DNA from: CAYRWR01 sp964537555
GTDB taxonomy: Bacteria; Spirochaetota; Brevinematia; Brevinematales; CAYRWR01
Length of the DNA: 64,000 nucleotides
Direction: 5' to 3'
Assembly (NCBI GenBank): GCA_964537555.1
Contig: CAZIAD010000001.1
Span: 112,145-176,144 of the forward strand
Below are positions 53,847-61,669 of this stretch, in pieces. The notes below the pieces were generated by a model. The model was not told where the DNA came from. It ran no database searches and saw only the letters and a list, made by a program, of their open reading frames with translations. The first letter of the stretch is position 1, and each line of letters opens with the position of its first letter. A program made the translations under genes and the position numbers.

Positions 53847-55916
53847 ATGCTTTCTAAGATGCAGTTTTTCAGAATTATTATACTGGGATTTCTGGTTTTC
53901 CCCCTTTCAGGATTTAGTTCTTCACTCATTGATATGATAAATAATGATGATGTGTGGGGTTTAAACACCTACATCCAGGAAAACCCGGGCCTGGAATTAC
54001 AGGTCACTATCAATGATATAACTCTCTCCACTCTTAATTACGCCTTTTTAAATAACAGGCATCGCGCCATCAATACCCTCATAGAACACAGGATGGGTAT
54101 CAATACCATCAATTCCTACTATGGGCAGGACATCTGTCCTTTGGAGCAGGCCCTAGACGGGGGAAATATACCAGCACTTTTTCTGCTGTTATCCCAACAG
54201 CCCGATCTGAGCCTGGTACTGGACAGAGGCTATGACAGGAAAGACATCCTTTACTTTCAATTGTCCGGACTAAGCACCCTGAGCCGGAAAGAATTGGACC
54301 ACATCATGCCCCCGCTATTCCGGGAACAGAAGCAGCAGTTACTGGATATCATAAAGGGGGACAATGCCGGCACATTACGGTCATTTTTACAAAAATACCC
54401 CTGGTGGAAAGAGCATCATTTCTATACGGAAGAAGTGAGACAGTCGGGATCAGATTACCTGGACCTGGAAGAGATGCTGGTAAGACAGGGAGCTATTAAA
54501 TGCCTTAAAGCCTTACCTGCTCCTGATGCTTACACCCTGGCCCGGACCGCTATAGAATACGGCCATATCGATATTTTGAAATACCTCATGCCCAATGTTT
54601 CGCCCACTTATCATTCCTTTGTCCTGCAAAGTGCGCTCATAAGTAAAAACACCGAAGCCATTAAAACTGTCCTGAAATATATACCCGATATCTCCAGGAT
54701 ATTTCTGTTTAACGGGGCTTCCGTATTTGACTACAGCTATACCACCCTGGACCCGGGCATAGTAAAGCTCATCATGCAGGCTTATAACAGTAAAGCTCCC
54801 GTTAAAAAAGCCTATGAATGGATCGAAAAGGGTGAGCTTAAAAAAATCAAGGACACCATCAATAGTAATAACATCGCCCAATATTCCCTGGCCCCTGACT
54901 GCAGCCTGGTCCACTGGGCCGCTTTTTTGGGCCAGACTGACATCCTGCATTACCTGCTCACTATAGGTGCAGACCCCGGATGGACTCAGTCCTATCTGGG
55001 TTCGCAGCCCATCTACCTGGCCGCCCTGATGAGACAGCGTCATTGTTTCCGGCTCCTCACTGAAGCCCATGCCTCCCTGTCATTGTACTATCCTACCATG
55101 ATAGAAAAAGAGGAGCCCTTTTCTCTGGTAGAATATTGCTATCAGAATCTGGGCCGGGAGGAGACCATAGCCCTTCTAAAAAATGATGTGGATTTTGATA
55201 TGGAGCTGATCGGTTACGGGGTGTATTCCCACCTTCTCATCATGGCCATCAAAGTAGATGACAGGGAGATGGTGGAATTCCTTCTGGATGAATATGAACC
55301 GGAGTACGCCCGCTGTGTGATAGCCCTGGAATATGCCATCAAGTATGACAGGCCGCAATATTTCGATACCTGGATCAAATACGGATACGATTTCAACCAT
55401 TATAATGAGCTGGTAGAATATGCTGTACGCTATGATAAACCTGAGATCTACCGCTATTTAATTAAGTTGAACAAAAAATATTCCACGAAAAACGATCTGC
55501 GGCTGGTACTGGAACATGATGCCCTAAATATCCTGAAAAGCCTGGCCATCCCTAAACCAAACCTCATTAAGGCTCCTAACCTGACCACCGCCCTGGGATA
55601 TGGCTCTTCCAGATGCGCGGAATACCTGCTGGGACAGGGAGCCGACCCTAATGCCAAAGACTCTAAGGGCCAAACTCCCCTCTATCTATACCGGGATAAT
55701 CTCCCTATGGTGCAATTACTACTAGGCTATCATGCTGATCCTCTTCAGACTCTGAAAGCAGATCCGGACAATCTGGTATACCGTCCCTATTCATACGGAC
55801 TGGAAGAGAATGAAGCTCCCGCTAAATATACTGTCCTGGACTACACTAAAGATTATACGGTGTTTTCTCTCTTGAGACAGGCCGGAGCCCGGTATGCCTG
55901 GGAAATGACTAAATAG
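53847..55916 (+). CDS. Large exported ankyrin-repeat protein
   Basis: 689 residues with a signal peptide (IIILGFLVFPLSGFSSS). Ankyrin-like units run through most of it; the clearest are CSLVHWAAFLGQTDILHYLL with TIGADPGW, and SSRCAEYLLGQGADPNAKDSKGQTPLYLY near 590-620. Many others are worn, keeping only the helix-pair rhythm. A periplasmic or outer-membrane protein-binding solenoid is likely. Confidence 0.82.
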   Translation: MLSKMQFFRIIILGFLVFPLSGFSSSLIDMINNDDVWGLNTYIQENPGLELQVTINDITLSTLNYAFLNNRHRAINTLIEHRMGINTINSYYGQDICPLEQALDGGNIPALFLLLSQQPDLSLVLDRGYDRKDILYFQLSGLSTLSRKELDHIMPPLFREQKQQLLDIIKGDNAGTLRSFLQKYPWWKEHHFYTEEVRQSGSDYLDLEEMLVRQGAIKCLKALPAPDAYTLARTAIEYGHIDILKYLMPNVSPTYHSFVLQSALISKNTEAIKTVLKYIPDISRIFLFNGASVFDYSYTTLDPGIVKLIMQAYNSKAPVKKAYEWIEKGELKKIKDTINSNNIAQYSLAPDCSLVHWAAFLGQTDILHYLLTIGADPGWTQSYLGSQPIYLAALMRQRHCFRLLTEAHASLSLYYPTMIEKEEPFSLVEYCYQNLGREETIALLKNDVDFDMELIGYGVYSHLLIMAIKVDDREMVEFLLDEYEPEYARCVIALEYAIKYDRPQYFDTWIKYGYDFNHYNELVEYAVRYDKPEIYRYLIKLNKKYSTKNDLRLVLEHDALNILKSLAIPKPNLIKAPNLTTALGYGSSRCAEYLLGQGADPNAKDSKGQTPLYLYRDNLPMVQLLLGYHADPLQTLKADPDNLVYRPYSYGLEENEAPAKYTVLDYTKDYTVFSLLRQAGARYAWEMTK

Positions 55917-55925
55917 ATTTTTGGT

Positions 55926-56207
55926 TCAGCCCGCGATATCAAAAGAAACATAGTCCGCATCAGCGGCATCAATGATGTTATACACCACATCATCCACCCG
56001 GGACAGGGCCGGCCCTTTTTGCAGACAGGCCAGAAACTCCTGGAGACGGGCCTCAGTGCCCACGGCATCGACTTCTACATGGCCTTCGACGGTATTTCTG
56101 CACCAGCCCTTGAGGCCCAGCTTCTGAGCCTGGCGCAGGGTATAGTAGCGAAAGCCCACTCCCTGGACCCGGCCCCGCACCGTAGCCAGCATGCGTTTAT
56201 TTTTCAT
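55926..56207 (-). CDS. acyP: Acylphosphatase
   Basis: 93 residues, normal length. Catalytic Arg in RGRVQGVGFRYYTLRQA and Asn in WCRNTVEGHVEV are both present. Hydrolyses acyl phosphates. Overlaps the end of the upstream gene by 11 bp and is the last gene of the operon that starts with the ABC ATPase. Confidence 0.95.
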   Translation of the reverse strand: MKNKRMLATVRGRVQGVGFRYYTLRQAQKLGLKGWCRNTVEGHVEVDAVGTEARLQEFLACLQKGPALSRVDDVVYNIIDAADADYVSFDIAG

Positions 56208-56724
56208 TGGTGGCTCCCTTGATCACTACTTTGAGGCCGATCAGGTTACTGATATTGGTAGGCAGGTTATAAAATAGTGCGTCAAATTCCCCCGGGGTGA
56301 GGGTCTTGAGGAGATTGTTATCATTGCTGTAGCCGGGCAGGATGATGGTGAAACCCTTCAGAGGCCAGTCCGTCTTGCTTTTATTCTCCAGGGTGACATT
56401 GAGGCCGTACTTGGTGCTATTGGTGATGAGCTTTATATGCAGATTCTGGCCCTTGAGTGCGGAAAAGCTCTGCTTATACTCCTGGGACTCCGCCTGTTCA
56501 TAGAGGCTAAAGTACCCGAAGATAAACACCCCCAGGATGATATAAAAGACCACCATGGTAGCTACCATCTTATTGCCTCCGAAAAACTTAGCCAGGCCTT
56601 TGGATTCAGGCTTTTTATAGATAGGACGGCCGTGTTCCTTGAGCCGCTCAGCCCGGGAATAGCGGTACTCCAGGTCCGGATTTTTGAGCTCATCAAAGTT
56701 CTTTACTACCTGTTTCTTAGCCAT
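56197..56724 (-). CDS. Single-pass membrane protein of unknown function
   Basis: 175 residues from ATG 56724, which overlaps the upstream stop by one base (TAATG). A basic cytoplasmic N-terminus of ~60 residues, one helix (MVATMVVFYIILGVFIFGYF) and an extracytoplasmic domain of ~95 residues with beta strands (LHIKLITNSTKYGLNVTLEN). No family recognised. Confidence 0.65.
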   Translation of the reverse strand: MAKKQVVKNFDELKNPDLEYRYSRAERLKEHGRPIYKKPESKGLAKFFGGNKMVATMVVFYIILGVFIFGYFSLYEQAESQEYKQSFSALKGQNLHIKLITNSTKYGLNVTLENKSKTDWPLKGFTIILPGYSNDNNLLKTLTPGEFDALFYNLPTNISNLIGLKVVIKGATNEK

Positions 56725-57374
56725 TATTCTGCCCTGTCCTTGACCGGCAGGTCCGGAAAGTCGATCTCGATCACTACCCCCTCCACCGGATGGGAAAAGT
56801 TGTAGGCAAAATCGCCTGCTTTGGAGTTTTTCCAGCGGTATACCCCGGTCTGGCCCGGTATCCACTGATCATAAAAGATAGAGTACACTGTCCTGTCCTG
56901 ATTATCTATCTTAAGGGACAGGGTATGGATGACGGGCAGACTGTCTGCCTTGTAGATCTTTTCATCTTTGAGCCGGATCGTGATATCATCAGGCTGAAAT
57001 TCATACAGAGCGGCACTGGTGCGCACCGGTTTCCAGTGAGCTACCGAAATACTGCGTATTTCTGACAGGCTGATGGACTTTATGATCATTTTTTTCTTAT
57101 CAATATTAGTGATCACCAGAGCCGGCAGTTCAGGCTGCCATTCCGCCTCCCAGGTCTTGCCCCCGTAAAACCGGAGATGCAGGATATAGCTCATCGGCTT
57201 GACCTGATTACTCACAGTATTAGGCTGAAATGTGACATCCGTGGCCTGGGGTTCCTCGACTTCCGGAACCAGAATGCCCGGTTCGGTGGGTTCATCGATG
57301 CCATAGAAAGAATGTGGAAGCTGCAGCATCAGGCACAGGGCCAGCAGGGCTGACCTAAGTACAGTAGACCACAT
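56724..57374 (-). CDS. Exported protein of unknown function
   Basis: 216 residues with a signal peptide (LRSALLALCLMLQLPHSFYG). Mature part is Pro/Glu-rich at first and then beta-stranded. It is coupled to the ABC ATPase gene (20-bp overlap) and to the next gene (1-bp overlap), so the three probably act together or at least are co-expressed. Confidence 0.65.
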   Translation of the reverse strand: MWSTVLRSALLALCLMLQLPHSFYGIDEPTEPGILVPEVEEPQATDVTFQPNTVSNQVKPMSYILHLRFYGGKTWEAEWQPELPALVITNIDKKKMIIKSISLSEIRSISVAHWKPVRTSAALYEFQPDDITIRLKDEKIYKADSLPVIHTLSLKIDNQDRTVYSIFYDQWIPGQTGVYRWKNSKAGDFAYNFSHPVEGVVIEIDFPDLPVKDRAE

Positions 57375-58227
57375 GGTCCACCTCCACTTCGGTGGCCCGG
57401 GGATAGTCCGGCCCGCTCTTGATATTCTTTTCCAGGCTCTCTATATCTTCGTCTATGATGATATCCCGGGCCGAGCGCAGCAGGAGCTGGGTATAGGGGC
57501 TCCGGGGGCTGGCATAGATCTTTTTAGTATTACCGTATTCCATCATGCGGCCGTCCTTGATGATCATAAGGCGCTGGGACAGGAAGCGCACCGTAGCCAG
57601 GTCATGGGAGATATAGATATAGGACAGCCTGAGCTCGTTCTTGAGCTGGGCCAGAAGGTTCAGGATCTGGGCCCGGATGGATACGTCCAGGCTGGATACC
57701 GGCTCATCCAGGATGATGATCTCGGGGTCACAGATGAGGGCCCGGGCGATAGAGATACGCTGGCGCTGCCCCCCGGAAAACTCATGGGGAAAGCGGTGTA
57801 TAGAGTCGGGCTCAGAGATACCTACCTTGGCCAGGGTCTCCCGGGTCCTGGCCTCGATCTCTGCTTTGGTGGCCCTGGGATGAATATGCCGGTAGGGCTC
57901 GCTTACGATATTGAGGATATTCATGCGGGGATTGAGGCTGGAGTAAGGATTCTGGAACACGGCCTGCACCTTGCCCTGAAACTTATACTGAGACACGTCC
58001 TCCCCGTTGAGAGTCACTGTGCCCGCCGTAGGGTCCAGCAGTCCCAGTATGACATTGGCCAGGGTGGACTTACCCGACCCGGACTGCCCGATGAGGGCCA
58101 TGATCTCCCCCTGTTCCAGGGAAAAAGAGACCCGGTCCACCGCCTTAAAGGTACCGGTCTGCCGCTTAAACATGCCTGACAGGATGGGGAACTCGACCGT
58201 GACGTCTTTTACTTCCAGGTAGGCCAT
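57355..58227 (-). CDS. ABC transporter ATP-binding protein, oligopeptide/dipeptide (DppF/OppF) type
   Basis: 290 residues. Walker A GQSGSGKSTLA, Q-loop QNPYSSLNPRM, signature FSGGQRQRISIARAL, Walker B IIILDEP and H-loop SHDLATV are all intact. The C-terminal SPRSPYTQLLLRSA is the oligo_HPY tail of peptide/nickel importers. Such importers need a second ATPase, two permeases and a binding protein; none is in the window, so they must be elsewhere or lost. Confidence 0.9.
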   Translation of the reverse strand: MAYLEVKDVTVEFPILSGMFKRQTGTFKAVDRVSFSLEQGEIMALIGQSGSGKSTLANVILGLLDPTAGTVTLNGEDVSQYKFQGKVQAVFQNPYSSLNPRMNILNIVSEPYRHIHPRATKAEIEARTRETLAKVGISEPDSIHRFPHEFSGGQRQRISIARALICDPEIIILDEPVSSLDVSIRAQILNLLAQLKNELRLSYIYISHDLATVRFLSQRLMIIKDGRMMEYGNTKKIYASPRSPYTQLLLRSARDIIIDEDIESLEKNIKSGPDYPRATEVEVDHVVYCT

Positions 58228-58259
58228 ACTTTACCTCTTTTCTCCGCTAATACAGCCTC

Positions 58260-58289
58260 ATTATAACATAAAGCAGTAAAAAGGGACAA
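58260..58289 (-). promoter_or_regulatory. Sigma70-type promoter of the ABC ATPase operon
   Basis: TTGTCC (58289-58284), 18 bp, TATAAT (58265-58260), 33 bp before the ATG. Confidence 0.55.
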
Positions 58290-59143
58290 GTCACAGCGTC
58301 CAATTTATGAGGCAGGAGTTCAGGGTGAATTCAAAGTCCGCCGGAAGGATAGACATTCATCCCTCCCCTCAAAGCGGGGATGTACCCGGACTATTGTCTC
58401 CGGGACTGTCCCTCCCCGGTAGGCCTGACCCTGCCGGGGAGCGGTCCGGCCGGACAGGGCATTCAGGCTCTGTCGTGCTTTCCCGGGGAGCCCCGCACCG
58501 GTATGACTGCCCACCTCTCCACCGGAGAGCACTGTCACTTCAGCATGGCGAGTGTATGCCTGGCGGCGGGAGGCAGGGCATGGGCTGCCATGAGAATGCC
58601 TTGCCCGGCGTCAGCCGGGGGGCTTCCGCTTTTCTTGTAGGGCCCAAGAAAAGCTCCAAAAGAAGGGCCTTTTTGGCCGTTGGGACTGTAGGGCATCACC
58701 CCGCGAAATGGTGGCTGATAGTGGAGCAGTTCAATGTGCCGGGCGGGCTGAATGTCCTGGCGGAGGGGTTTAGGCTGGGGTAGGTCAGCCCTACTAGGGT
58801 TTATTGTGGGGCGCACATTGAGGAGCAGGACAGCCACCTTCGGCGGGGAAGTGGAGATTGGTTTTGTGGAACATTTTCTGTCGGTTTGAGATAGAAGGCT
58901 CGGACTTAATAAGATTGAGCCTACTATCGACTATAGACTCATCCGGCAGCCTCAGGCGATGAATGAGAGCCTGGTTTATTTGCACCTGCTCTGTGTGTTT
59001 TAGTTTTCTTGTTCATCGTCATTCTGAGTGGAGTCCTACGGAACGAAGAATCTTTCCCTGTCGGTAGAAAAGAGTGCCGAGACAGGCATCTTCGGCGCGG
59101 AAGGAGGACTCGGAATTGGTGAGATAGGGCCTCTTGTTTAAAA
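58290..59143 (+). other. GC-rich, hairpin-rich stretch with no credible gene
   Basis: About 850 bases clearly richer in G+C than the neighbouring genes. Open frames exist on both strands (longest 158 codons at 58307-58783) but they are rich in Gly, Arg and Pro, start without ribosome binding sites and show no domain. Several strong hairpins are visible, for example GCTTTTCTTG / CAAGAAAAGC (58628-58654), directly followed by a palindrome at 58656-58676, and CCCCGGTAGG...CTGCCGGGG near 58418-58440. Near 59018-59052 a segment of the type CATTCTGAG...CGAAGAATC resembles intergenic repeats seen in many bacteria. It may be a decayed gene, a repeat cluster or a structured RNA. Confidence 0.5.
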
Positions 59144-59397
59144 CGTTATCTATGTTGGTTAAGCGAAGTGCGTATTTGAACATTTTCTAAAAATGTGAAG
59201 GAACTCATAGGAAATAATATGTATTTGACAACAGCGATATCTCTCCACCATGAGCTTGAAGAAGATCATTAACCCGTTGGATTGTTAAATTACTTGAGTA
59301 AAGTTGTTAAATTCAATATAATGGTTAAGAGAAGTGCGTACCGCTGGGGCGGTACGAACCAGGGTGATGTGCGAAATGCGTATTTCGCCGTATAGTA
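59144..59397 (+). other. Non-coding stretch with repeated GTTAAGxGAAGTGCGTA units
   Basis: Two copies of GTTAAG(C/A)GAAGTGCGTA (59158-59174 and 59324-59340), the second running into the hairpin GCGTACCGC / GCGGTACG, and a related GTGCGAAATGCGTATTTCGC palindrome at 59369-59388. A 17-codon frame at 59219-59272 has a good ribosome binding site but nothing else to support it. The boundary elements GTTATCT (59144) and GTTATAT (59398) resemble the attC-type sites further right, so this could be a worn, ORF-less cassette. Confidence 0.35.
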
Positions 59398-59489
59398 GTT
59401 ATATGCCAGGCTGAGCGCAGGGGCCACGGTGGGGATGACAAATCTTGAAATGTTTGACCCGCCCCATGGGTCCGCCGTCCGTGGCGGAC
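59398..59489 (+). repeat. Repeat copy 1: GTTATATGCC unit with hairpin
   Basis: Aligns along its length with 63713-63806. It starts GTTATATGCCAGGC, contains GGTGGGGATGACAAATCTTG and ends in the hairpin GTCCGCC-GTCCGT-GGCGGAC (59470-59489). The other copy has GCCCGGC-GTCCAT-GCCGGGC at the same place: paired positions changed together while the loop stayed nearly the same. The ANT(6) gene fragment is joined immediately after the hairpin. Confidence 0.8.
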
Positions 59490-59858
59490 TTACAGTAACT
59501 TTACCAGTTTATCCCATGTAAAATACTCGTCTATCAGTTCCAGCGGCAGCAAAGTTAAATCTATCTTAACATCATCAGTAAACAGCATTAAATATGAAAA
59601 TCCCTTTTCTACAGCTGGAAATAATTCCATATCTTCCGGCTTTTGCAGAATCAACCTTTCACCAAATATATCTAGCCATTTATCATCACTTGTGAAGCTG
59701 TCCATATCCGTAACAAAAAAAGTAATATCAAAATCCTGAAAATCATCAGGCGGAATATTTGTATTTGTTCTAGATCCTTCCAAAGTAACCATGCGAATGC
59801 GTTTGTCTGTTTTTGCAAAATTCAAAACAATATCATAAACTTCCTTTTCTGATCTCAT
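59490..59858 (-). pseudogene. Truncated streptomycin adenylyltransferase gene, ANT(6)-Ib-like
   Basis: From ATG 59858, which follows GGAGGAG, the frame encodes MRSEKEVYDIVLNFAKTDKR, VTLEGSRTNTNIPPDDFQDF and DITFFVTDMD. This is the N-terminal nucleotidyltransferase domain of the ANT(6)/AadE family with its G-S and D-x-D metal-binding pattern. Only 122 residues of ~285 remain: after EYFTWDKLVKLL the sequence jumps into the GTCCGCC hairpin of the adjacent repeat, and the stop TAA is formed by the junction. The C-terminal helical domain is lost, so resistance to streptomycin is not expected. The AT-rich composition and the closest family members known to me (Firmicutes, Campylobacter) point to transfer. 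Confidence 0.85.
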
Positions 59859-59873
59859 TTTTATCTCCTCCAA

Positions 59874-60022
59874 TTATTGAAATAGGTGTGAAGCCATTTT
59901 AGGGCTTTCCCGCCTTGATTACCCTTTAGCAAAGACGGGCGGGACTGTCAACGGCGGCGCATGAAATGCGCCGTTCATCTTGACCGTTGACTGGCTCGGC
60001 TGGCTTTGCTATCTTCCTGACA
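59874..60022 (-). other. Upstream flank of the ANT(6) fragment
   Basis: About 150 bases with a hairpin AACGGCGCATTTCATGCGCCG region (59950-59975) but no gene. It is more GC-rich than the flanking AT-rich resistance pieces. The joint with the plasmid-type topoisomerase segment is near 60023. Confidence 0.4.
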
Positions 60023-60025
60023 TAT

Positions 60026-60049
60026 AAAAGCCCTCTTTAAAGGGCTTTT
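60026..60049 (-). terminator. Terminator behind the topoisomerase remnant
   Basis: A perfect inverted repeat, AAAAGCCCT / AGGGCTTTT, with an AT-rich centre, five bases after the topoisomerase stop codon. Confidence 0.8.
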
Positions 60050-60053
60050 ATGC

Positions 60054-60312
60054 TTATTTTGAAAAAGAGATAAAATCAATATATCCCTTTTCTCCGATTT
60101 TTACAACGGCATTGTAGGACTTTCTATCTTTCGTTTTGATTCCTTTTACCAGGGTTTCTTTTCCCTCTAGTAATTCTTTTACATTTGTTTTGGTGAGTTT
60201 TTTCTTTCTAAAATGTTCAGCTAAAGTGAAGGTACATTCAGGATAATTTGAACAACCATAAAACGATTTTTTTAATACAATATTGTTGCCACACTTAGGA
60301 CATTTTCCTACA
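60054..60312 (-). pseudogene. C-terminal remnant of a Gram-positive plasmid DNA topoisomerase (type IA)
   Basis: The last ~85 codons of a type IA topoisomerase: a C4 zinc finger (CPKC ... CSNYPEC) followed by FTLAEHFRKKKLTKTNVKEL and ending YIDFISFSK. From memory this ending is that of the topoisomerase of broad-host-range Gram-positive plasmids such as pAMbeta1. The catalytic part is absent: at about 60,312 the frame enters a long palindrome. Stop TAA at 60056-60054 and a terminator follow. It travels together with the erm(B) block. Confidence 0.85.
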
Positions 60313-60314
60313 AG

Positions 60315-60382
60315 GGGTCCCGAGCGCTTAGTGGGAATTTGTACCCCTTATCGATACAAATTCCCCGTAGGCGCTAGGGACC
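60315..60382. repeat. Long imperfect palindrome downstream of erm(B)
   Basis: Arms GGTCCCgAGCGC...GTGGGAATTTGTA and TACAAATTCCCC...GCGCTAGGGACC close over an ATCGAT-containing centre. I recall the same palindrome next to erm(B) in streptococcal/enterococcal plasmids. It marks the joint between the topoisomerase remnant and the erm(B) segment. Confidence 0.85.
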
Positions 60383-60479
60383 TCTTTAGCTCCTTGGAAG
60401 CTGTCAGTAGTATACCTAATAATTTATCTACATTCCCTTTAGTAACGTGTAACTTTCCAAATTTACAAAAGCGACTCAT
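60348..60479 (-). CDS. Small ORF downstream of erm(B)
   Basis: 43 residues (SRFCKFGKLHVTKGNVDKLL ... GNLYR). The ATG at 60479 has a GGGAGG site that lies inside the last codons of erm(B), so it is translationally placed behind it. This ORF is a regular companion of erm(B) in Gram-positive plasmids and transposons; it reads into the palindrome and is likely itself a truncated frame. No function is known to me. Confidence 0.65.
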   Translation of the reverse strand: MSRFCKFGKLHVTKGNVDKLLGILLTASKELKRSLAPTGNLYR

Positions 60480-60483
60480 AGAA

Positions 60484-61221
60484 TTATTTCCTCCCGTTAA
60501 ATAATAGATAACTATTAAAAATAGACAATACTTGCTCATAAGTAACGGTACTTAAATTGTTTACTTTGGCGTGTTTCATTGCTTGATGAAACTGATTTTT
60601 AGTAAACAGTTGACGATATTCTCGATTGACCCATTTTGAAACAAAGTACGTATATAGCTTCCAATATTTATCTGGAACATCTGTGGTATGGCGGGTAAGT
60701 TTTATTAAGACACTGTTTACTTTTGGTTTAGGATGAAAGCATTCCGCTGGCAGCTTAAGCAATTGCTGAATCGAGACTTGAGTGTGCAAGAGCAACCCTA
60801 GTGTTCGGTGAATATCCAAGGTACGCTTGTAGAATCCTTCTTCAACAATCAGATAGATGTCAGACGCATGGCTTTCAAAAACCACTTTTTTAATAATTTG
60901 TGTGCTTAAATTGTAAGGAATATTCCCAACAATTTTATACCTCTGTTTGTTAGGGAATTGAAACTGTAGAATATCTTGGTGAATTAAAGTGACACGAGTA
61001 TTCAGTTTTAATTTTTCTGACGATAAGTTGAATAGATGACTGTCTAATTCAATAGACGTTACCTGTTTACTTATTTTAGCCAGTTTCGTCGTTAAATGCC
61101 CTTTACCTGTTCCAATTTCGTAAACGGTATCGGTTTCTTTTAAATTCAATTGTTTTATTATTTGGTTGAGTACTTTTTCACTCGTTAAAAAGTTTTGAGA
61201 ATATTTTATATTTTTGTTCAT
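60484..61221 (-). CDS. erm(B): 23S rRNA (adenine-N6)-dimethyltransferase Erm(B), MLS-B resistance
   Basis: 245 residues, the full family length. Dimethylates A2058 of 23S rRNA and so blocks macrolides, lincosamides and streptogramin B. Visible: NIKYSQNFLTSEKVLNQIIK, motif I EIGTGKGHLTTKLA, motif IV NIPYNLSTQIIKK, and the C-terminal helices ending LLFNGRK. I recognise it as Erm(B) from the whole sequence. It is AT-rich, unlike the chromosome around it, and keeps its Gram-positive AAGGAG site. It lies between a plasmid topoisomerase remnant and an IS91-family transposase. All motifs are intact, so it should be functional if expressed. Confidence 0.97.
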   Translation of the reverse strand: MNKNIKYSQNFLTSEKVLNQIIKQLNLKETDTVYEIGTGKGHLTTKLAKISKQVTSIELDSHLFNLSSEKLKLNTRVTLIHQDILQFQFPNKQRYKIVGNIPYNLSTQIIKKVVFESHASDIYLIVEEGFYKRTLDIHRTLGLLLHTQVSIQQLLKLPAECFHPKPKVNSVLIKLTRHTTDVPDKYWKLYTYFVSKWVNREYRQLFTKNQFHQAMKHAKVNNLSTVTYEQVLSIFNSYLLFNGRK

Positions 61222-61267
61222 GTAATCACTCCTTCTTAATTACAAATTTTTAGCATCTAATTTAACT

Positions 61268-61345
61268 TCAATTCCTATTATACAAAATTTTAAGATACTG
61301 CACTATCAACACACTCTTAAGTTTGCTTCTAAGTCTTATTTCCAT
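61268..61345 (-). other. Short leader-type ORF and -10 box upstream of erm(B)
   Basis: A 25-codon frame (MEIRLRSKLKSVLIVQYLKI...) ends 46 bases before the erm(B) ATG. It is not the macrolide-sensing leader peptide with the ribosome stalling attenuator known from inducible erm(B); this is the short upstream form associated with constitutive expression. A TATAAT box lies at 61282-61277; a TTGATA upstream is 21 bp away, too far for an ideal promoter, so its strength here is uncertain. Confidence 0.6.
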
Positions 61346-61465
61346 ACTCGCTCTTAATACAATATAGTGTACCTCGTAATCTTCTTGGGCAAGAGCTTTC
61401 CATGGCTCCAAAAACCATGGCCCGACAATCCCATCTACAATTACATCATATCCGCCAAATGATAG
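61346..61465 (-). pseudogene. Fragment of a P-loop kinase fused upstream of the erm(B) leader
   Basis: About 37 codons in frame (GGYDVIVDGIVGPWFLEPWK and ALAQEDYEVHYIVLRAS) resemble the middle of small AAA/P-loop nucleoside-type kinases. The Walker A end is missing, and a stop lies upstream in the same frame. At 61,345 it passes without a break into the leader ORF of erm(B), marking another recombination joint. Confidence 0.6.
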
Positions 61466-61669
61466 GAAAATCTAAAATCGTCCTACCCCACATCCTCCTG
61501 CCGGAAGCTGTCTGAAAGCCATCCGGCTCTCTCCTGGACACCACTCAGTCAACTCACACTCAAATTCTAGCTCAGAAGCACAAAAAACTCTACAAATACA
61601 CCCGGAAACGCAGAAATCCAGGTATCTCAGTTTACACAAGACATAGGTTACCCGAGCAGACATTTTGGA
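61466..61669 (-). other. 3' flank of the IS91-type element
   Basis: About 200 bases without a convincing gene. A short inverted repeat, GCCGGA / TCCGGC (61500-61527), lies here. In IS91-type elements the replication origin end (oriIS) is on this side of the transposase gene, so the element's end is probably in this stretch; the exact base cannot be fixed without a second copy. Confidence 0.4.

Noticed and set aside
57373..58179. 268-codon plus-strand frame
   Set aside because: It lies opposite the ABC ATPase gene, whose motifs are all intact; a shadow of its codon pattern.
58307..58783. 158-codon frame in the GC-rich stretch
   Set aside because: Gly/Arg/Pro-rich translation, no ribosome binding site, no domain, and overlapping frames of similar quality on both strands.
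59144..59400. A third full attC-like site ending at GTTATAT 59398
   Set aside because: No matching AAC box and no continuous paired arms could be found; only the right-hand box and small hairpins are present.
61283..61309. TTGATA as -35 box of the erm(B) promoter
   Set aside because: It is 21 bp from the TATAAT, outside the range seen for the other promoters here (16-18 bp), so only the -10 is reported.
61472..61663. 63-codon frame next to the transposase
   Set aside because: Cys-rich random-looking translation in the non-coding end of the insertion element.
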